DNA from: Nitrospirota bacterium
Lineage (GTDB): Bacteria > JACPQY01
DNA length: 64,000 bases
Assembly (NCBI GenBank): GCA_016180645.1
Contig: JACPAV010000013.1
Coordinates: 1 to 64,000, forward strand
Direction: 5' to 3'
A program made the translations under genes and the position numbers. Positions 1 to 6,790 of this stretch are shown piece by piece (the stretch's first letter is position 1; the number at the start of each line of letters is the position of its first letter). The notes below the pieces were generated by a model that was not told where the DNA came from, did not search any database, and worked only from the letters and a program-made list of their open reading frames with translations.

Positions 1-88
1 AGAGCCTCTGACAGAATGCCGATTCGTAGGGGAGCATCTTCAGATGCTCCCTCTTGTCGGGAGGGTCTGAAGACCCTCCCCTACGCAT
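1..88 (-). repeat. R1 palindromic repeat, copy a (cut by window start)
   Basis: Reverse-orientation copy of the element also seen at 20509-20635 and 21784-21886. It begins inside the terminal motif AGAGCCTCTGACAGAATGC and holds two hairpins, one around GGGAGCATC/GATGCTCCC and one around GGGAGGGTC/GACCCTCCC. It lies downstream of msrA and could act as a transcription barrier. The outer CTATCGAGG arm is beyond the window edge. The interval up to 174 shows nothing else. Confidence 0.85.
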
Positions 89-174
89 AATGACCAACAC
101 AAACCTTTCAAAGAATGGCAAAAGTCGAGCTGAGATGCCGAAACGAGTTCGGCATGACACCCAGGATTGCACTT

Positions 175-789
175 TCAATGCCCTCCGGCCTGAGCACCCC
201 AAACTTCCTGCAGCCGCCTGTCTCTCCCGCAACCGCTCCGGTAGTACCGATACCGGATGGGGTTCTTCTTGTAGTAGTCCTGATGGTAGTCCTCGGCCGG
301 ATAGAAGATGCCCGCCGGCAGGATTTCCGTGACCACGGGCCCATTGAAGGGCTTTACGCTCTCCAATTTGTGCTTGGACCCCTCGGCGACCGATTGTTGC
401 GTATCGTTCAGATAGAAGATTGCCGATCGGTACTGGTCGCCGTGGTCGCAGAACTGTCCGGACGCGTTGGTCGGATCGATGTTCATCCAGAAATGGTCCA
501 GGATCTGCGCGAAGGAGAGTTTCGCCGGGTCGTACAGGATACGGACCGCCTCGTAGTGGCCCGTTCCACCTCCCGAGACCTGTTTGTATCCCGGTCGGAT
601 GACATGACCCCCGGTGTATCCGGACTCCACGGACACCACGCCAGGGAGCTTCTCGAAGTCCGATTCCATACACCAGAAGCATCCTCCGGCGAGGACGGCT
701 TTCTCGATCCTGGAGGTACCGCCCTCCGGCGGGGTGGGAGTCGCACCTACGAGCCAGAGCGCTGTGATGAGGGACGTAAAGGTGCTCAC
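175..789 (-). CDS. msrA: peptide-methionine (S)-S-oxide reductase MsrA
   Basis: Reduces the S-epimer of methionine sulfoxide in proteins. The family active-site motif GCFWC is at residues 36-40 of a 204-residue protein, with Cys37 as the nucleophile; SGYTGG, GHYEAV and the DPTN...GDQYRSAIF block follow as in MsrA. The GTG start at 789 overlaps the msrB stop (GTGA), so the two are translationally coupled. The first 20 residues are hydrophobic with little charge (TSLITALWLVGATPTP) and look like an export or anchor segment, which fits the exported MsrB partner. The active site uses Cys; there is no TGA here, although selenocysteine forms of MsrA exist elsewhere. A longer reading of the same frame to 1113 only shadows msrB and was discarded. 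Confidence 0.93.
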   Translation of the reverse strand: MSTFTSLITALWLVGATPTPPEGGTSRIEKAVLAGGCFWCMESDFEKLPGVVSVESGYTGGHVIRPGYKQVSGGGTGHYEAVRILYDPAKLSFAQILDHFWMNIDPTNASGQFCDHGDQYRSAIFYLNDTQQSVAEGSKHKLESVKPFNGPVVTEILPAGIFYPAEDYHQDYYKKNPIRYRYYRSGCGRDRRLQEVWGAQAGGH

Positions 790-1355
790 GCCGATTTCTC
801 CCCCGGCGCGGGGACTGCATGGCGGTTCGATTCGCCGTCCTTGGAGCGGAGCGGAGAGGGCGGCGCCGGCGCGAACTTCAGGGCCACCCCGTTGTTGCAC
901 CAACGCTCGCCCGTCGGCTTGGGACCGTCGTTGAAGACATGCCCGTGATGTCCACCGCAACGTGCGCAGTGGTATTCTGTGCGCGGGAGAATCAGCTTGA
1001 AATCCTTTTTCGACTCCAGCCGGCCGGGCAGGTGGGTGAAGAAGCTCGGCCAGCCCGTTCCGCTGTCGAACTTCATGTCGGCGGTAAACAGGTCGAGATC
1101 GCAACCGGCGCAAACGTACGTTCCCTTCCGCTTTTCAGTGTACAGGGGGCTCGTCCACGCCCGCTCGGTCCCTTCTTTGCGGAGGACCGAGAACTGTTCC
1201 GGGGTCAGACGCTTGCGCCATTCATCCTCGGAGAGTTTGAGCTTCTCGATTTTTTCGGATGCGGCTTCGGCCCGACTCAATGCAACCGCAAGTCCGGTGA
1301 CCGCCAGCGGCACGAGGATGACGAATTCGCGTCTTGTCAGCATTTCGATGTCCAT
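786..1355 (-). CDS. msrB: peptide-methionine (R)-S-oxide reductase MsrB, exported
   Basis: Reduces the R-epimer of methionine sulfoxide and complements MsrA, encoded just downstream. Zinc-binding CxxC pairs are at Cys82/85 and Cys130/133, followed by GGHHGHVFNDGP. The catalytic Cys is Cys153 in RWCNNGVALKF. The ATG at 1355 is chosen because GGGAGG stands about 8 nt upstream; the longer frame to 1478 has no homology. The N-terminus (LTRREFVILVPLAVTGLAVA) is a Tat-like signal, so the pair probably repairs periplasmic proteins. The last ~20 residues after KFAPAPP derive from an R3 repeat (816-860), which also brings the frame to its stop. Confidence 0.93.
   Translation of the reverse strand: MDIEMLTRREFVILVPLAVTGLAVALSRAEAASEKIEKLKLSEDEWRKRLTPEQFSVLRKEGTERAWTSPLYTEKRKGTYVCAGCDLDLFTADMKFDSGTGWPSFFTHLPGRLESKKDFKLILPRTEYHCARCGGHHGHVFNDGPKPTGERWCNNGVALKFAPAPPSPLRSKDGESNRHAVPAPGEKSA
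816..860 (+). repeat. R3 repeat fragment inside the end of msrB
   Basis: The motif GCATGGCGGTTCGATTCGCC followed by GTCC and GGAGCGGAGCGGAG matches the 57-bp unit tandemly repeated at 7241-7380 and, inverted, the junction at 4066-4128. It encodes the C-terminal tail of MsrB. Confidence 0.65.
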
Positions 1356-1374
1356 TTTCCTACCTCCCATTCGA

Positions 1375-1380
1375 ATTATA
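1375..1380 (-). promoter_or_regulatory. putative -10 box for msrBA
   Basis: Reading the minus strand, a perfect TATAAT lies 20 nt before the msrB ATG. No good -35 hexamer stands 16-18 nt upstream, so the promoter call rests on the -10 box alone. The gap 1356-1447 is the divergent spacer between msrBA and the glycosyltransferase genes. Confidence 0.35.
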
Positions 1381-1447
1381 CATCCGTGAGGTCCACAATA
1401 GGTTTTGTTACGGATTGGGAAGGAGTGGATGTGATACTCGTCACGTG

Positions 1448-2125
1448 ATGAAACGCTTCGCACTCGTGATCTTCGCAAAACAGCCGCGGCCGGGATCGGT
1501 CAAGACTCGCCTTTGCCCGCCGCTCACGTTCCATGAGGCAACAGCCCTCTACGAGGCTTTCCTGCTCGACCTGTTCGACGGGGTTCGAAAGCTGCGACGC
1601 GTGGATGTCTGGATCGCCTATGCGCCCCGGTCGGCCAAATCCTATTTTCATAAGGTGGTGCCGCGAAGATTCCGACTGATTCAACAGTCAGGCAAGGATC
1701 TCGGTCTGCGCATGGATCGGGCATTTCAGGGCGTATTCAAGACGGGCTACGAAGGGATCTGCTTGATCGGCTCGGACGATCCTCTCTTGAATGCGAGTGA
1801 TCTTCGCGAGGCGTTCGAGGGTCTCGAGAAGCGTGCGGTGGTCCTCGGACCGACGCTGGACCGGGGCTACTACTTGATCGGGCTCCGGCAGCCGAGACCG
1901 GAGCTGTTCGCGGGGGTCCCTTGGAGCACGAACCGAGTGTGGGCCGAGACGCTCCGCCGCGTGAGGAGACTGGGGCTGGACGGCCGCGTCCTTCCAAGGC
2001 GGCGGGATATCGACCATCCGGCGGATTTGAAATGGCTCGTGCGAATCCTCCGGCGGGATGCCGCGGCGCGCCGGAGGTTGCCACACACTTGGGAGGTTCT
2101 CAGGGAGCTGAAAGGTCACCTGTGA
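1448..2125 (+). CDS. TIGR04282-type glycosyltransferase (DUF2064)
   Basis: A 225-residue soluble nucleotide-sugar-transferase-like protein of the family usually annotated next to TIGR04283 glycosyltransferases ('arsenosugar biosynthesis' type). Visible family features are the N-terminal ALVIFAKQPRPGSVKTRL nucleotide-binding loop, LIGSDDPLL with the metal-binding acidic pair, and LGPTLDRGYYLIGL. The ATG at 1448 gives MKRFALVIFAK, the expected family start; upstream codons are non-homologous. Its stop overlaps the GTG of the next gene (GTGA at 2122-2125), indicating coupling. The true substrate is unknown; the arsenosugar label is by family name only, as no arsenic genes are visible here. Confidence 0.8.
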   Translation: MKRFALVIFAKQPRPGSVKTRLCPPLTFHEATALYEAFLLDLFDGVRKLRRVDVWIAYAPRSAKSYFHKVVPRRFRLIQQSGKDLGLRMDRAFQGVFKTGYEGICLIGSDDPLLNASDLREAFEGLEKRAVVLGPTLDRGYYLIGLRQPRPELFAGVPWSTNRVWAETLRRVRRLGLDGRVLPRRRDIDHPADLKWLVRILRRDAAARRRLPHTWEVLRELKGHL

Positions 2126-2817
2126 TCAGCATCATCATTCCGGTCCTCAACGAAGCGGGTGGAATTCGGGATTGCCTGGAGCACGTACGCTCGCTCCGGG
2201 GCGGAAAGGAGATTGTCGTCGTTGATGGAGGGAGATCCGACGGGACGGCGGATATCGTTCGGAGGCTTGTGCGAACTCGAAGTGCGAAATTGAAGCTGAT
2301 AAGAAGCGAACCCGGTCGCGCCCGCCAGATGAACCGTGGGGCAAGTGATGCAAAAGGGGACATTCTGCTTTTCCTCCACGCCGATTCCCGGCTCCCGGGA
2401 AACGCGCTGTCGGTGGTGGAGAACGCATGCCGAACACCGGACGTCGTCGGGGGGCGATTCGACCTGCGTCTTGATGCGGCGGGAGTGCGGTTCCGTCTCA
2501 CCGAAAAGCTTATCAATATTCGCTCGCGCGCTTCCCGCCTCGCCACGGGGGACCAATGCATCTTCGTGAAACGCAAAATCTTCGAACGGATGGGGGGGTA
2601 CGCGGAGATCCCGCTCATGGAGGACGTCGAACTGTGCAGTCGCCTCCGGCAAATGGGGAGATTTGTCGCCCTGGCAGAGCGCGCAACCACCTCTGCCCGA
2701 CGCTGGGAGAAAAATGGCTTCGCGCGGACGGTCCTTCTCATGTGGTCCCTTCGTGGTTTGTACGCGCTTGGGGCGCCGCCGCCGACCCTCGCTCGGTGGT
2801 ACGTCCATATCAGGTAG
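2122..2817 (+). CDS. TIGR04283-type family 2 glycosyltransferase
   Basis: A 231-residue GT-A glycosyltransferase. It starts VISIIIPVLNEAGGI, has the EIVVVDGGRSDGT nucleotide-binding motif, the DXD-like HADSRLP, the GDQCIFVKR block and the acceptor-site PLMEDVELCSRL, and ends without membrane helices. It is always paired with TIGR04282 in the organisms where I know the family; here the two genes overlap by 4 nt. The start is the GTG at 2122, which fits the family N-terminus, although the frame is open further upstream. Together the pair may decorate a small molecule or lipid; the product cannot be inferred from sequence. Confidence 0.82.
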   Translation: MISIIIPVLNEAGGIRDCLEHVRSLRGGKEIVVVDGGRSDGTADIVRRLVRTRSAKLKLIRSEPGRARQMNRGASDAKGDILLFLHADSRLPGNALSVVENACRTPDVVGGRFDLRLDAAGVRFRLTEKLINIRSRASRLATGDQCIFVKRKIFERMGGYAEIPLMEDVELCSRLRQMGRFVALAERATTSARRWEKNGFARTVLLMWSLRGLYALGAPPPTLARWYVHIR

Positions 2818-2837
2818 CCCTGTACCCGGGTCAGGCC

Positions 2838-2862
2838 ACTATCGAGGCTTAGCCTCGATAGT
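2838..2862 (+). terminator. 25-nt palindrome after the glycosyltransferases
   Basis: ACTATCGAGGCT-T-AGCCTCGATAGT is a perfect 12-bp inverted repeat with a 1-nt centre, 20 nt after the stop codon. The arm equals the terminal arm of the R1 repeat at 20509-20635, so this is a solo R1 end. It could form a hairpin and end transcription, but lacks a downstream T run. Confidence 0.55.
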
Positions 2863-2865
2863 CAC

Positions 2866-2893
2866 TTGACAAATTAGCTGAATATGCTAAAAA
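2866..2893 (+). promoter_or_regulatory. putative sigma70-type promoter of the signalling island
   Basis: TTGACA (2866-2871) and TAAAAA (2888-2893) are 16 nt apart, just before the first receiver gene (ATG 2904). The predicted mRNA leader would be only a few nucleotides and no Shine-Dalgarno sequence is visible. Confidence 0.4.
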
Positions 2894-2903
2894 CGTCATA
2901 AAG

Positions 2904-3350
2904 ATGAAACACGACTCAACCCTGGCCGCTGAAGCAGGCCGACCGCTCACCCCCGAACCCAGGAAGAGTGCTTCCACCGTGCTGGTGATTGACGATGACC
3001 CGTCCTTCCTCCGAATGGCGTCGGTCTTGGCGGGGAAGAAGGGAGTGAAGATCGAAACGGCTTCCTCAGCCCGCGAGGCGGAAAAGCTCCTGAGATCGGG
3101 AACCTACGATCTGATCCTGAGCGACTACTTCATGCCGGGCGAATCCGGCGGAGAACTGTACCTTCACTTCGTCCAGTGGCATCCCGAACTGGCTGACCGC
3201 TTTATCCTGATGACAGGCGACGGGGTGACGACGGAGGCCGTGGATCGATTCCGGGCCCTCGGGCTGCGATGCATCTCGAAAGTGTTCTTCTATGAGGCGC
3301 TTGAAGGGTTCTTGGTGGGGGGACCGGGGACCTGCGGGGCCAAGACATGA
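2904..3350 (+). CDS. stand-alone receiver domain (CheY-like)
   Basis: A 148-residue single-domain response regulator. Residues 25-145 form the receiver: acidic pocket Asp30-32, phosphoacceptor Asp74 in LILSDYFMPG, Thr in ILMTGDG, and Lys126. The usual Lys-Pro after the Lys is replaced by Lys-Val (ISKVFF), so the beta5-alpha5 face is atypical. There is no output domain, so it must work by protein contacts, for example as a phosphate carrier. It is the first gene of the signalling island; 133 nt without an evident gene separate it from the next ATG. Confidence 0.85.
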   Translation: MKHDSTLAAEAGRPLTPEPRKSASTVLVIDDDPSFLRMASVLAGKKGVKIETASSAREAEKLLRSGTYDLILSDYFMPGESGGELYLHFVQWHPELADRFILMTGDGVTTEAVDRFRALGLRCISKVFFYEALEGFLVGGPGTCGAKT

Positions 3351-3483
3351 CTCGCACCTGCCCCTCGCATGTGCGGCCCCCATTCCCAGGACGGGATGGG
3401 GCCACGAGCGGATTCGGGCCTGAGTGGCCCGCTTATGGCGTGGCCGTCCTTGGGTCGCTCGACCGGGCAGGTGCGCGACGTCC

Positions 3484-4107
3484 ATGATCCGTCAATCTCT
3501 ATCAACACGCGAAGCGGCGCGGGTGCTGGAGGTCGACATCAACACGGTGAAAAACTGGGTGGACTCGGGTGAAATCCGGGCCCACAAAACGGTGGGGGGG
3601 CACCGCCGCATCCTACGCCATGACCTCATGGCGTTCATGACCGCCCGCGGGTTTCCCGTACCACAAGCGGTGCTCCCCACCCCCACCGTCTTGGTCGTGG
3701 ATGACGAACAGGAATTCCTCGAAAGCTGCGTGAAGTACCTCCGAGCCAAGGCGCCCGATCTGGAGGTGGTGTCGGCTCGGGACGGCTTCGAGGCCGGACG
3801 GCTGGCGGAGCGCCATCGTCCGCAGATGATTTTTCTCGATGTGCGCCTGCCCGGGATCGACGGCGTGGAAGTGTGCCGCCGGATTTCCTCCGATCCCCAT
3901 TTGAGATCGAGCGTGGTGATCGGGATGACCGGGTTCAGGAGCAGTCCCGAAGTTCAACGCCTTCGGGACGCCGGCGCCCGAGAGGTTCTGTTCAAACCCT
4001 TCGAACTGCGGCGCCTCATCGAAATGGTTGAAATGTTCCTGGGGCGGGAGGAGCGCAGGCGCGTTCCCGTCGCCCCACTCCGCTCCGCTGCGGGGACGGC
4101 GATTTGA
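3484..4107 (+). CDS. HTH (MerR/excisionase-like) - receiver fusion
   Basis: A 207-residue protein. Residues 4-55 (SLSTREAARVLEVDINTVKNW...GGHRRI) form an excisionase/MerR-type winged helix-turn-helix, and residues 67-190 a receiver with DDE pocket, phosphoacceptor Asp119 in MIFLDVRLPG and Lys-Pro in VLFKPF. DNA binding first and receiver second is the reverse of most response regulators. The ATG at 3484 begins exactly at the HTH domain. The last ~15 residues and stop lie in an R3 repeat shared with the beginning of the kinase gene that follows by a TGATG overlap. It is the only obvious DNA-binding output in the island. Confidence 0.82.
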   Translation: MIRQSLSTREAARVLEVDINTVKNWVDSGEIRAHKTVGGHRRILRHDLMAFMTARGFPVPQAVLPTPTVLVVDDEQEFLESCVKYLRAKAPDLEVVSARDGFEAGRLAERHRPQMIFLDVRLPGIDGVEVCRRISSDPHLRSSVVIGMTGFRSSPEVQRLRDAGAREVLFKPFELRRLIEMVEMFLGREERRRVPVAPLRSAAGTAI

Positions 4108-4128
4108 TGCGCCATGCGGATACCCGCC
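4066..4128 (-). repeat. R3 repeat spanning the regulator/kinase junction
   Basis: The stretch with CCGCTCCGCTGCGGGGACGG, CGAT and CGCCATGCGGATACC is the reverse complement of the 57-bp unit at 7241-7380, with a few changes. It supplies the C-terminus and stop of the HTH-receiver gene and the start codon and first codons of the kinase gene. Confidence 0.6.
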
Positions 4129-5324
4129 GCAGCCGGGGGCGGGCTCGGATGAGATCCACGCGCGGGGCGGGGAAGAACGGGTCCATGAACTGCTCTCATG
4201 CGTGCCGGTGGGCATTTTCATTCGTGGAGGCATCCCCCGAGGGTGTGGTGATGCTCGCTCGTGGAGGCCGAATTCAATGGGCCAATGCCGCCGCCGTGAA
4301 GCTTTTCGGTGTGGAATCAGGGGAGTTGAAGAATCGACGCTTCGGTGAACTCTTCCCCTACTGGGTCCGCGACACGGTCGAGACCTCACTGCAAACATGG
4401 ACGCATCGTGGGAATGGCGGTCCGGATCCCACCGAACAGGAGTGGACGGCCCTGCGCAACAACCGCTCGGAATGGCCGGTGGGCGTGGTGCCCATTTTCC
4501 ATTCGGCGGGGAAGTCGACCATCCTCTCGTTGCAACTTCGGGATCTCTCCACGGATCACCATCATGAGCGCCGCATGGCCAACGTTCGGCGCGAACTCTG
4601 GCAGAGCGCGAAGCTGGCCACGATGGGACAGATGGCGGCCAGCGTGGCCCATGAAATCAACAACCCACTCGGCATCGTCCGCGGCTATGCCCAATCGATC
4701 CTCAAGGATCTGTCTTCGGAAAGCGATCTACGCCCCATGCTGGATGAGGTGGTGGCCCAGTCAGGCAGGATGGCGCAAACAGTGGCCAGGCTCCTCGAAT
4801 TCTGCCGCGCGCCCGGCGAGGAATCCGTTCCTCTGCGCATCGGGAAGCCGGTTGAGATGGCGGTCGACCTGCTGTCCGAGCAGTTCCGACTGGCCGGCGT
4901 GGGACTGAGGCTCGACAAAGAGAACTGGAGCACGGTGGTGCGGGGAAATCTGAATGAACTTTCGCAGGTGTTCGTGAATCTGCTCGGGAACGCGTTGGAT
5001 GCGTCTCGAACCTCGGCGGTGTCCAGACCGCTGGTGGACGTCCAGGTCTACCTCCGGGGAGGGGCGGCGGTGGTGGGTGTGAGGGACCGAGGTCCCGGGA
5101 TTCGTCCCGAGGTGAAGGCCAAATTGGGCGAAGCTTTTTTCACGACGAAGCCGGTGGGCCGGGGCACCGGATTGGGCCTGGCCATCTCGATGGAGATCAT
5201 TCGTGCCCACGGCGGAACATTGAGCCTCGAGAATGCGGAGGACGTCGGGGCGGTGGCGGAGGTGGTTCTGCCAACCGAATCGACCCCATCGCGCGATGAG
5301 GCCCATCAAACGCGTGTCACGTGA
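4107..5324 (+). CDS. soluble PAS histidine kinase
   Basis: A 405-residue cytoplasmic kinase. Residues ~38-148 are PAS-like (ASPEGVVMLARGGRIQWANAA). The HisKA H-box SVAHEINNPL puts the phospho-His at His182. The HATPase core has an N box (FVNLLGNALDAS), G1 (DRGPGI), F box (FFTTK) and G2 (GTGLGLAI), so it looks fully active. It has no membrane segment and no receiver. The ATG at 4107 overlaps the preceding stop; the first ~28 residues are Arg-rich and repeat-derived, so translation might really begin near residue 28, where GSMNCSHAC starts. Confidence 0.88.
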   Translation: MRHADTRRSRGRARMRSTRGAGKNGSMNCSHACRWAFSFVEASPEGVVMLARGGRIQWANAAAVKLFGVESGELKNRRFGELFPYWVRDTVETSLQTWTHRGNGGPDPTEQEWTALRNNRSEWPVGVVPIFHSAGKSTILSLQLRDLSTDHHHERRMANVRRELWQSAKLATMGQMAASVAHEINNPLGIVRGYAQSILKDLSSESDLRPMLDEVVAQSGRMAQTVARLLEFCRAPGEESVPLRIGKPVEMAVDLLSEQFRLAGVGLRLDKENWSTVVRGNLNELSQVFVNLLGNALDASRTSAVSRPLVDVQVYLRGGAAVVGVRDRGPGIRPEVKAKLGEAFFTTKPVGRGTGLGLAISMEIIRAHGGTLSLENAEDVGAVAEVVLPTESTPSRDEAHQTRVT

Positions 5325-5356
5325 CGCATGACCCATGACGTAAAAGGAGAGGAACG

Positions 5357-6790
5357 ATGGTGAGACCAAGATCAAAAGCGGGGCAGGAAGTCCAGGGGGC
5401 GTCTCTCGGCGAGGCCCTCAGAATCTTGATTGTCGACGATGAGGAGCCGATCCGGAAACTCCTCAACCGGGAGTTCAAACGGCGGGGTTTGGAGAGCGAA
5501 GGGGCCGGGGACGTGCCTACCGCGTTGGAACTGCTTTCAAGGAAAGATTTTGATGTCGTTCTGACCGACATTCGGATGCCGGGACGCTCCGGCGTGGATC
5601 TGCTGCGCGAGTTGAAGAGCGCCGACCCCTCCCTGGAAGTCATTCTGATGACGGGCTACGCGTCGGTGGACACCGTGGTTCAGGCTCTCCGGCTCGGGGC
5701 GGCGGATTACGTCTGCAAGCCTTTCGATGACCTGGATGAGGTGTGCAACACCGTGGTCGCCGTCGGCCGTCGTCGGCGCTCGAACGCCCGCCCGATCCGG
5801 ATCCTGGTGGTGACCGACGACTTGAACACGCGCACCTGGCTGCGACGCCTCTTTCCGGAGCGTCGGCTGTTATTGGATGTTCACACGAAACTGGATACCG
5901 TGATGGATGCGCTGGCGTCGCCCGGAAAGGAATCGGGATATCACGCCCTGGTGTTGGACGGCGCCGTGGCCGAGGGCGCTGAGCTGGGCCGGTTGCTTTC
6001 CGACATGTGCTCCAAAGGAATCCAGGTGCCGCTGACCGTGATGCTGGACGGTCAGGAGGGGCAGGCTTTTCTGACCCAAACCACGCCGGCGGGAGCGGCG
6101 GCCGCGGCTCCGGGGGCCTGGGCCGACCTGGCCACCCACGAACTGAAACTTCCGCTCGCAGCCGCGCGCGCGGCGGTGGACAATCTGAACGAGGGGGTGG
6201 CGGGTGCCGTCTCCGAAGAGGGACGGAAAATCCTGGCGACCATATCGAGCAACGTGGATCGGATGGCCCGCCTCTTGGACGGCGTGGCGGACCTCTTGGA
6301 TCTGACGAGCGGGCGACGGTCGCTCGCGATGACTCCGACCAATCTCAACCAGGTGACGGAGGATGCCTGCGGAGCTTTCGCACCCGTCGCCGCTCGAAGG
6401 GGGCTCGCCGTCGAGAAAGTCCTCCCGTCGGCCGGCCCCGTGTTCTACGGTGATTCGCAGAAGATCTCCGAGGTCCTTTTCAACTTCCTGGATAATGCGT
6501 CGCGCTTTGCCCGATCGAGAATCCACGTTTCGGTCGGAGAGGAAGGACGGATCCCCTTCTTCCGCGTGGAAGACGACGGTCCCGGCCTGCCCGAGGAAGT
6601 CCTGGAATCGTTGGAGGACCGGATGCCGCTGAAGGGAGCATCGAGCCTTTCCGGGAGGAAGCGGCTCGGCCTGCTCATCGCGAAGGCGATTGTGGATGCC
6701 CACGGTGGGCGCATCGGGGCGACCACGGGCGGGCTCGGTGGCGCGGCGATCACGGTTCAGTTTCCGCAGAAGACAGGGGGGGCAGCGTGA
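5357..6790 (+). CDS. receiver - pseudo-receiver - histidine kinase hybrid
   Basis: A 477-residue soluble hybrid. Residues 22-138 are a complete receiver (Asp71 in VVLTDIRMPG, Lys121-Pro). Residues ~146-250 look like a second, degenerate receiver (IRILVVTDDLNTRTW... LVLDGAVAEG) that lacks the usual pocket and Lys. The kinase follows: H-box ATHELKLPL with His261, then FNFLDNASRFA, VEDDGPGLPEE and a weakened G2 box (GRKRLGLLIAK). The ATG at 5357 has AGGAG nearby (AAAGGAGAGGAACG). The architecture suggests that phosphorylation of the N-terminal receiver controls the kinase. The stop overlaps the next start (GTGA). Confidence 0.85.
   Translation: MVRPRSKAGQEVQGASLGEALRILIVDDEEPIRKLLNREFKRRGLESEGAGDVPTALELLSRKDFDVVLTDIRMPGRSGVDLLRELKSADPSLEVILMTGYASVDTVVQALRLGAADYVCKPFDDLDEVCNTVVAVGRRRRSNARPIRILVVTDDLNTRTWLRRLFPERRLLLDVHTKLDTVMDALASPGKESGYHALVLDGAVAEGAELGRLLSDMCSKGIQVPLTVMLDGQEGQAFLTQTTPAGAAAAAPGAWADLATHELKLPLAAARAAVDNLNEGVAGAVSEEGRKILATISSNVDRMARLLDGVADLLDLTSGRRSLAMTPTNLNQVTEDACGAFAPVAARRGLAVEKVLPSAGPVFYGDSQKISEVLFNFLDNASRFARSRIHVSVGEEGRIPFFRVEDDGPGLPEEVLESLEDRMPLKGASSLSGRKRLGLLIAKAIVDAHGGRIGATTGGLGGAAITVQFPQKTGGAA

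Noticed and set aside
175-789. MsrA as a second selenoprotein
   Set aside because: The active-site codon in GCFWC encodes Cys and there is no in-frame TGA.
175-1113. 312-residue MsrA start at 1113
   Set aside because: The first ~108 codons are the antisense-frame shadow of msrB and show no MsrA homology; GTG 789 overlaps the msrB stop in a typical coupled arrangement.
2122-2817. Arsenosugar biosynthesis locus
   Set aside because: The name comes only from family labels of the two glycosyltransferases; no arsM, arsS or other arsenic gene is in the window.
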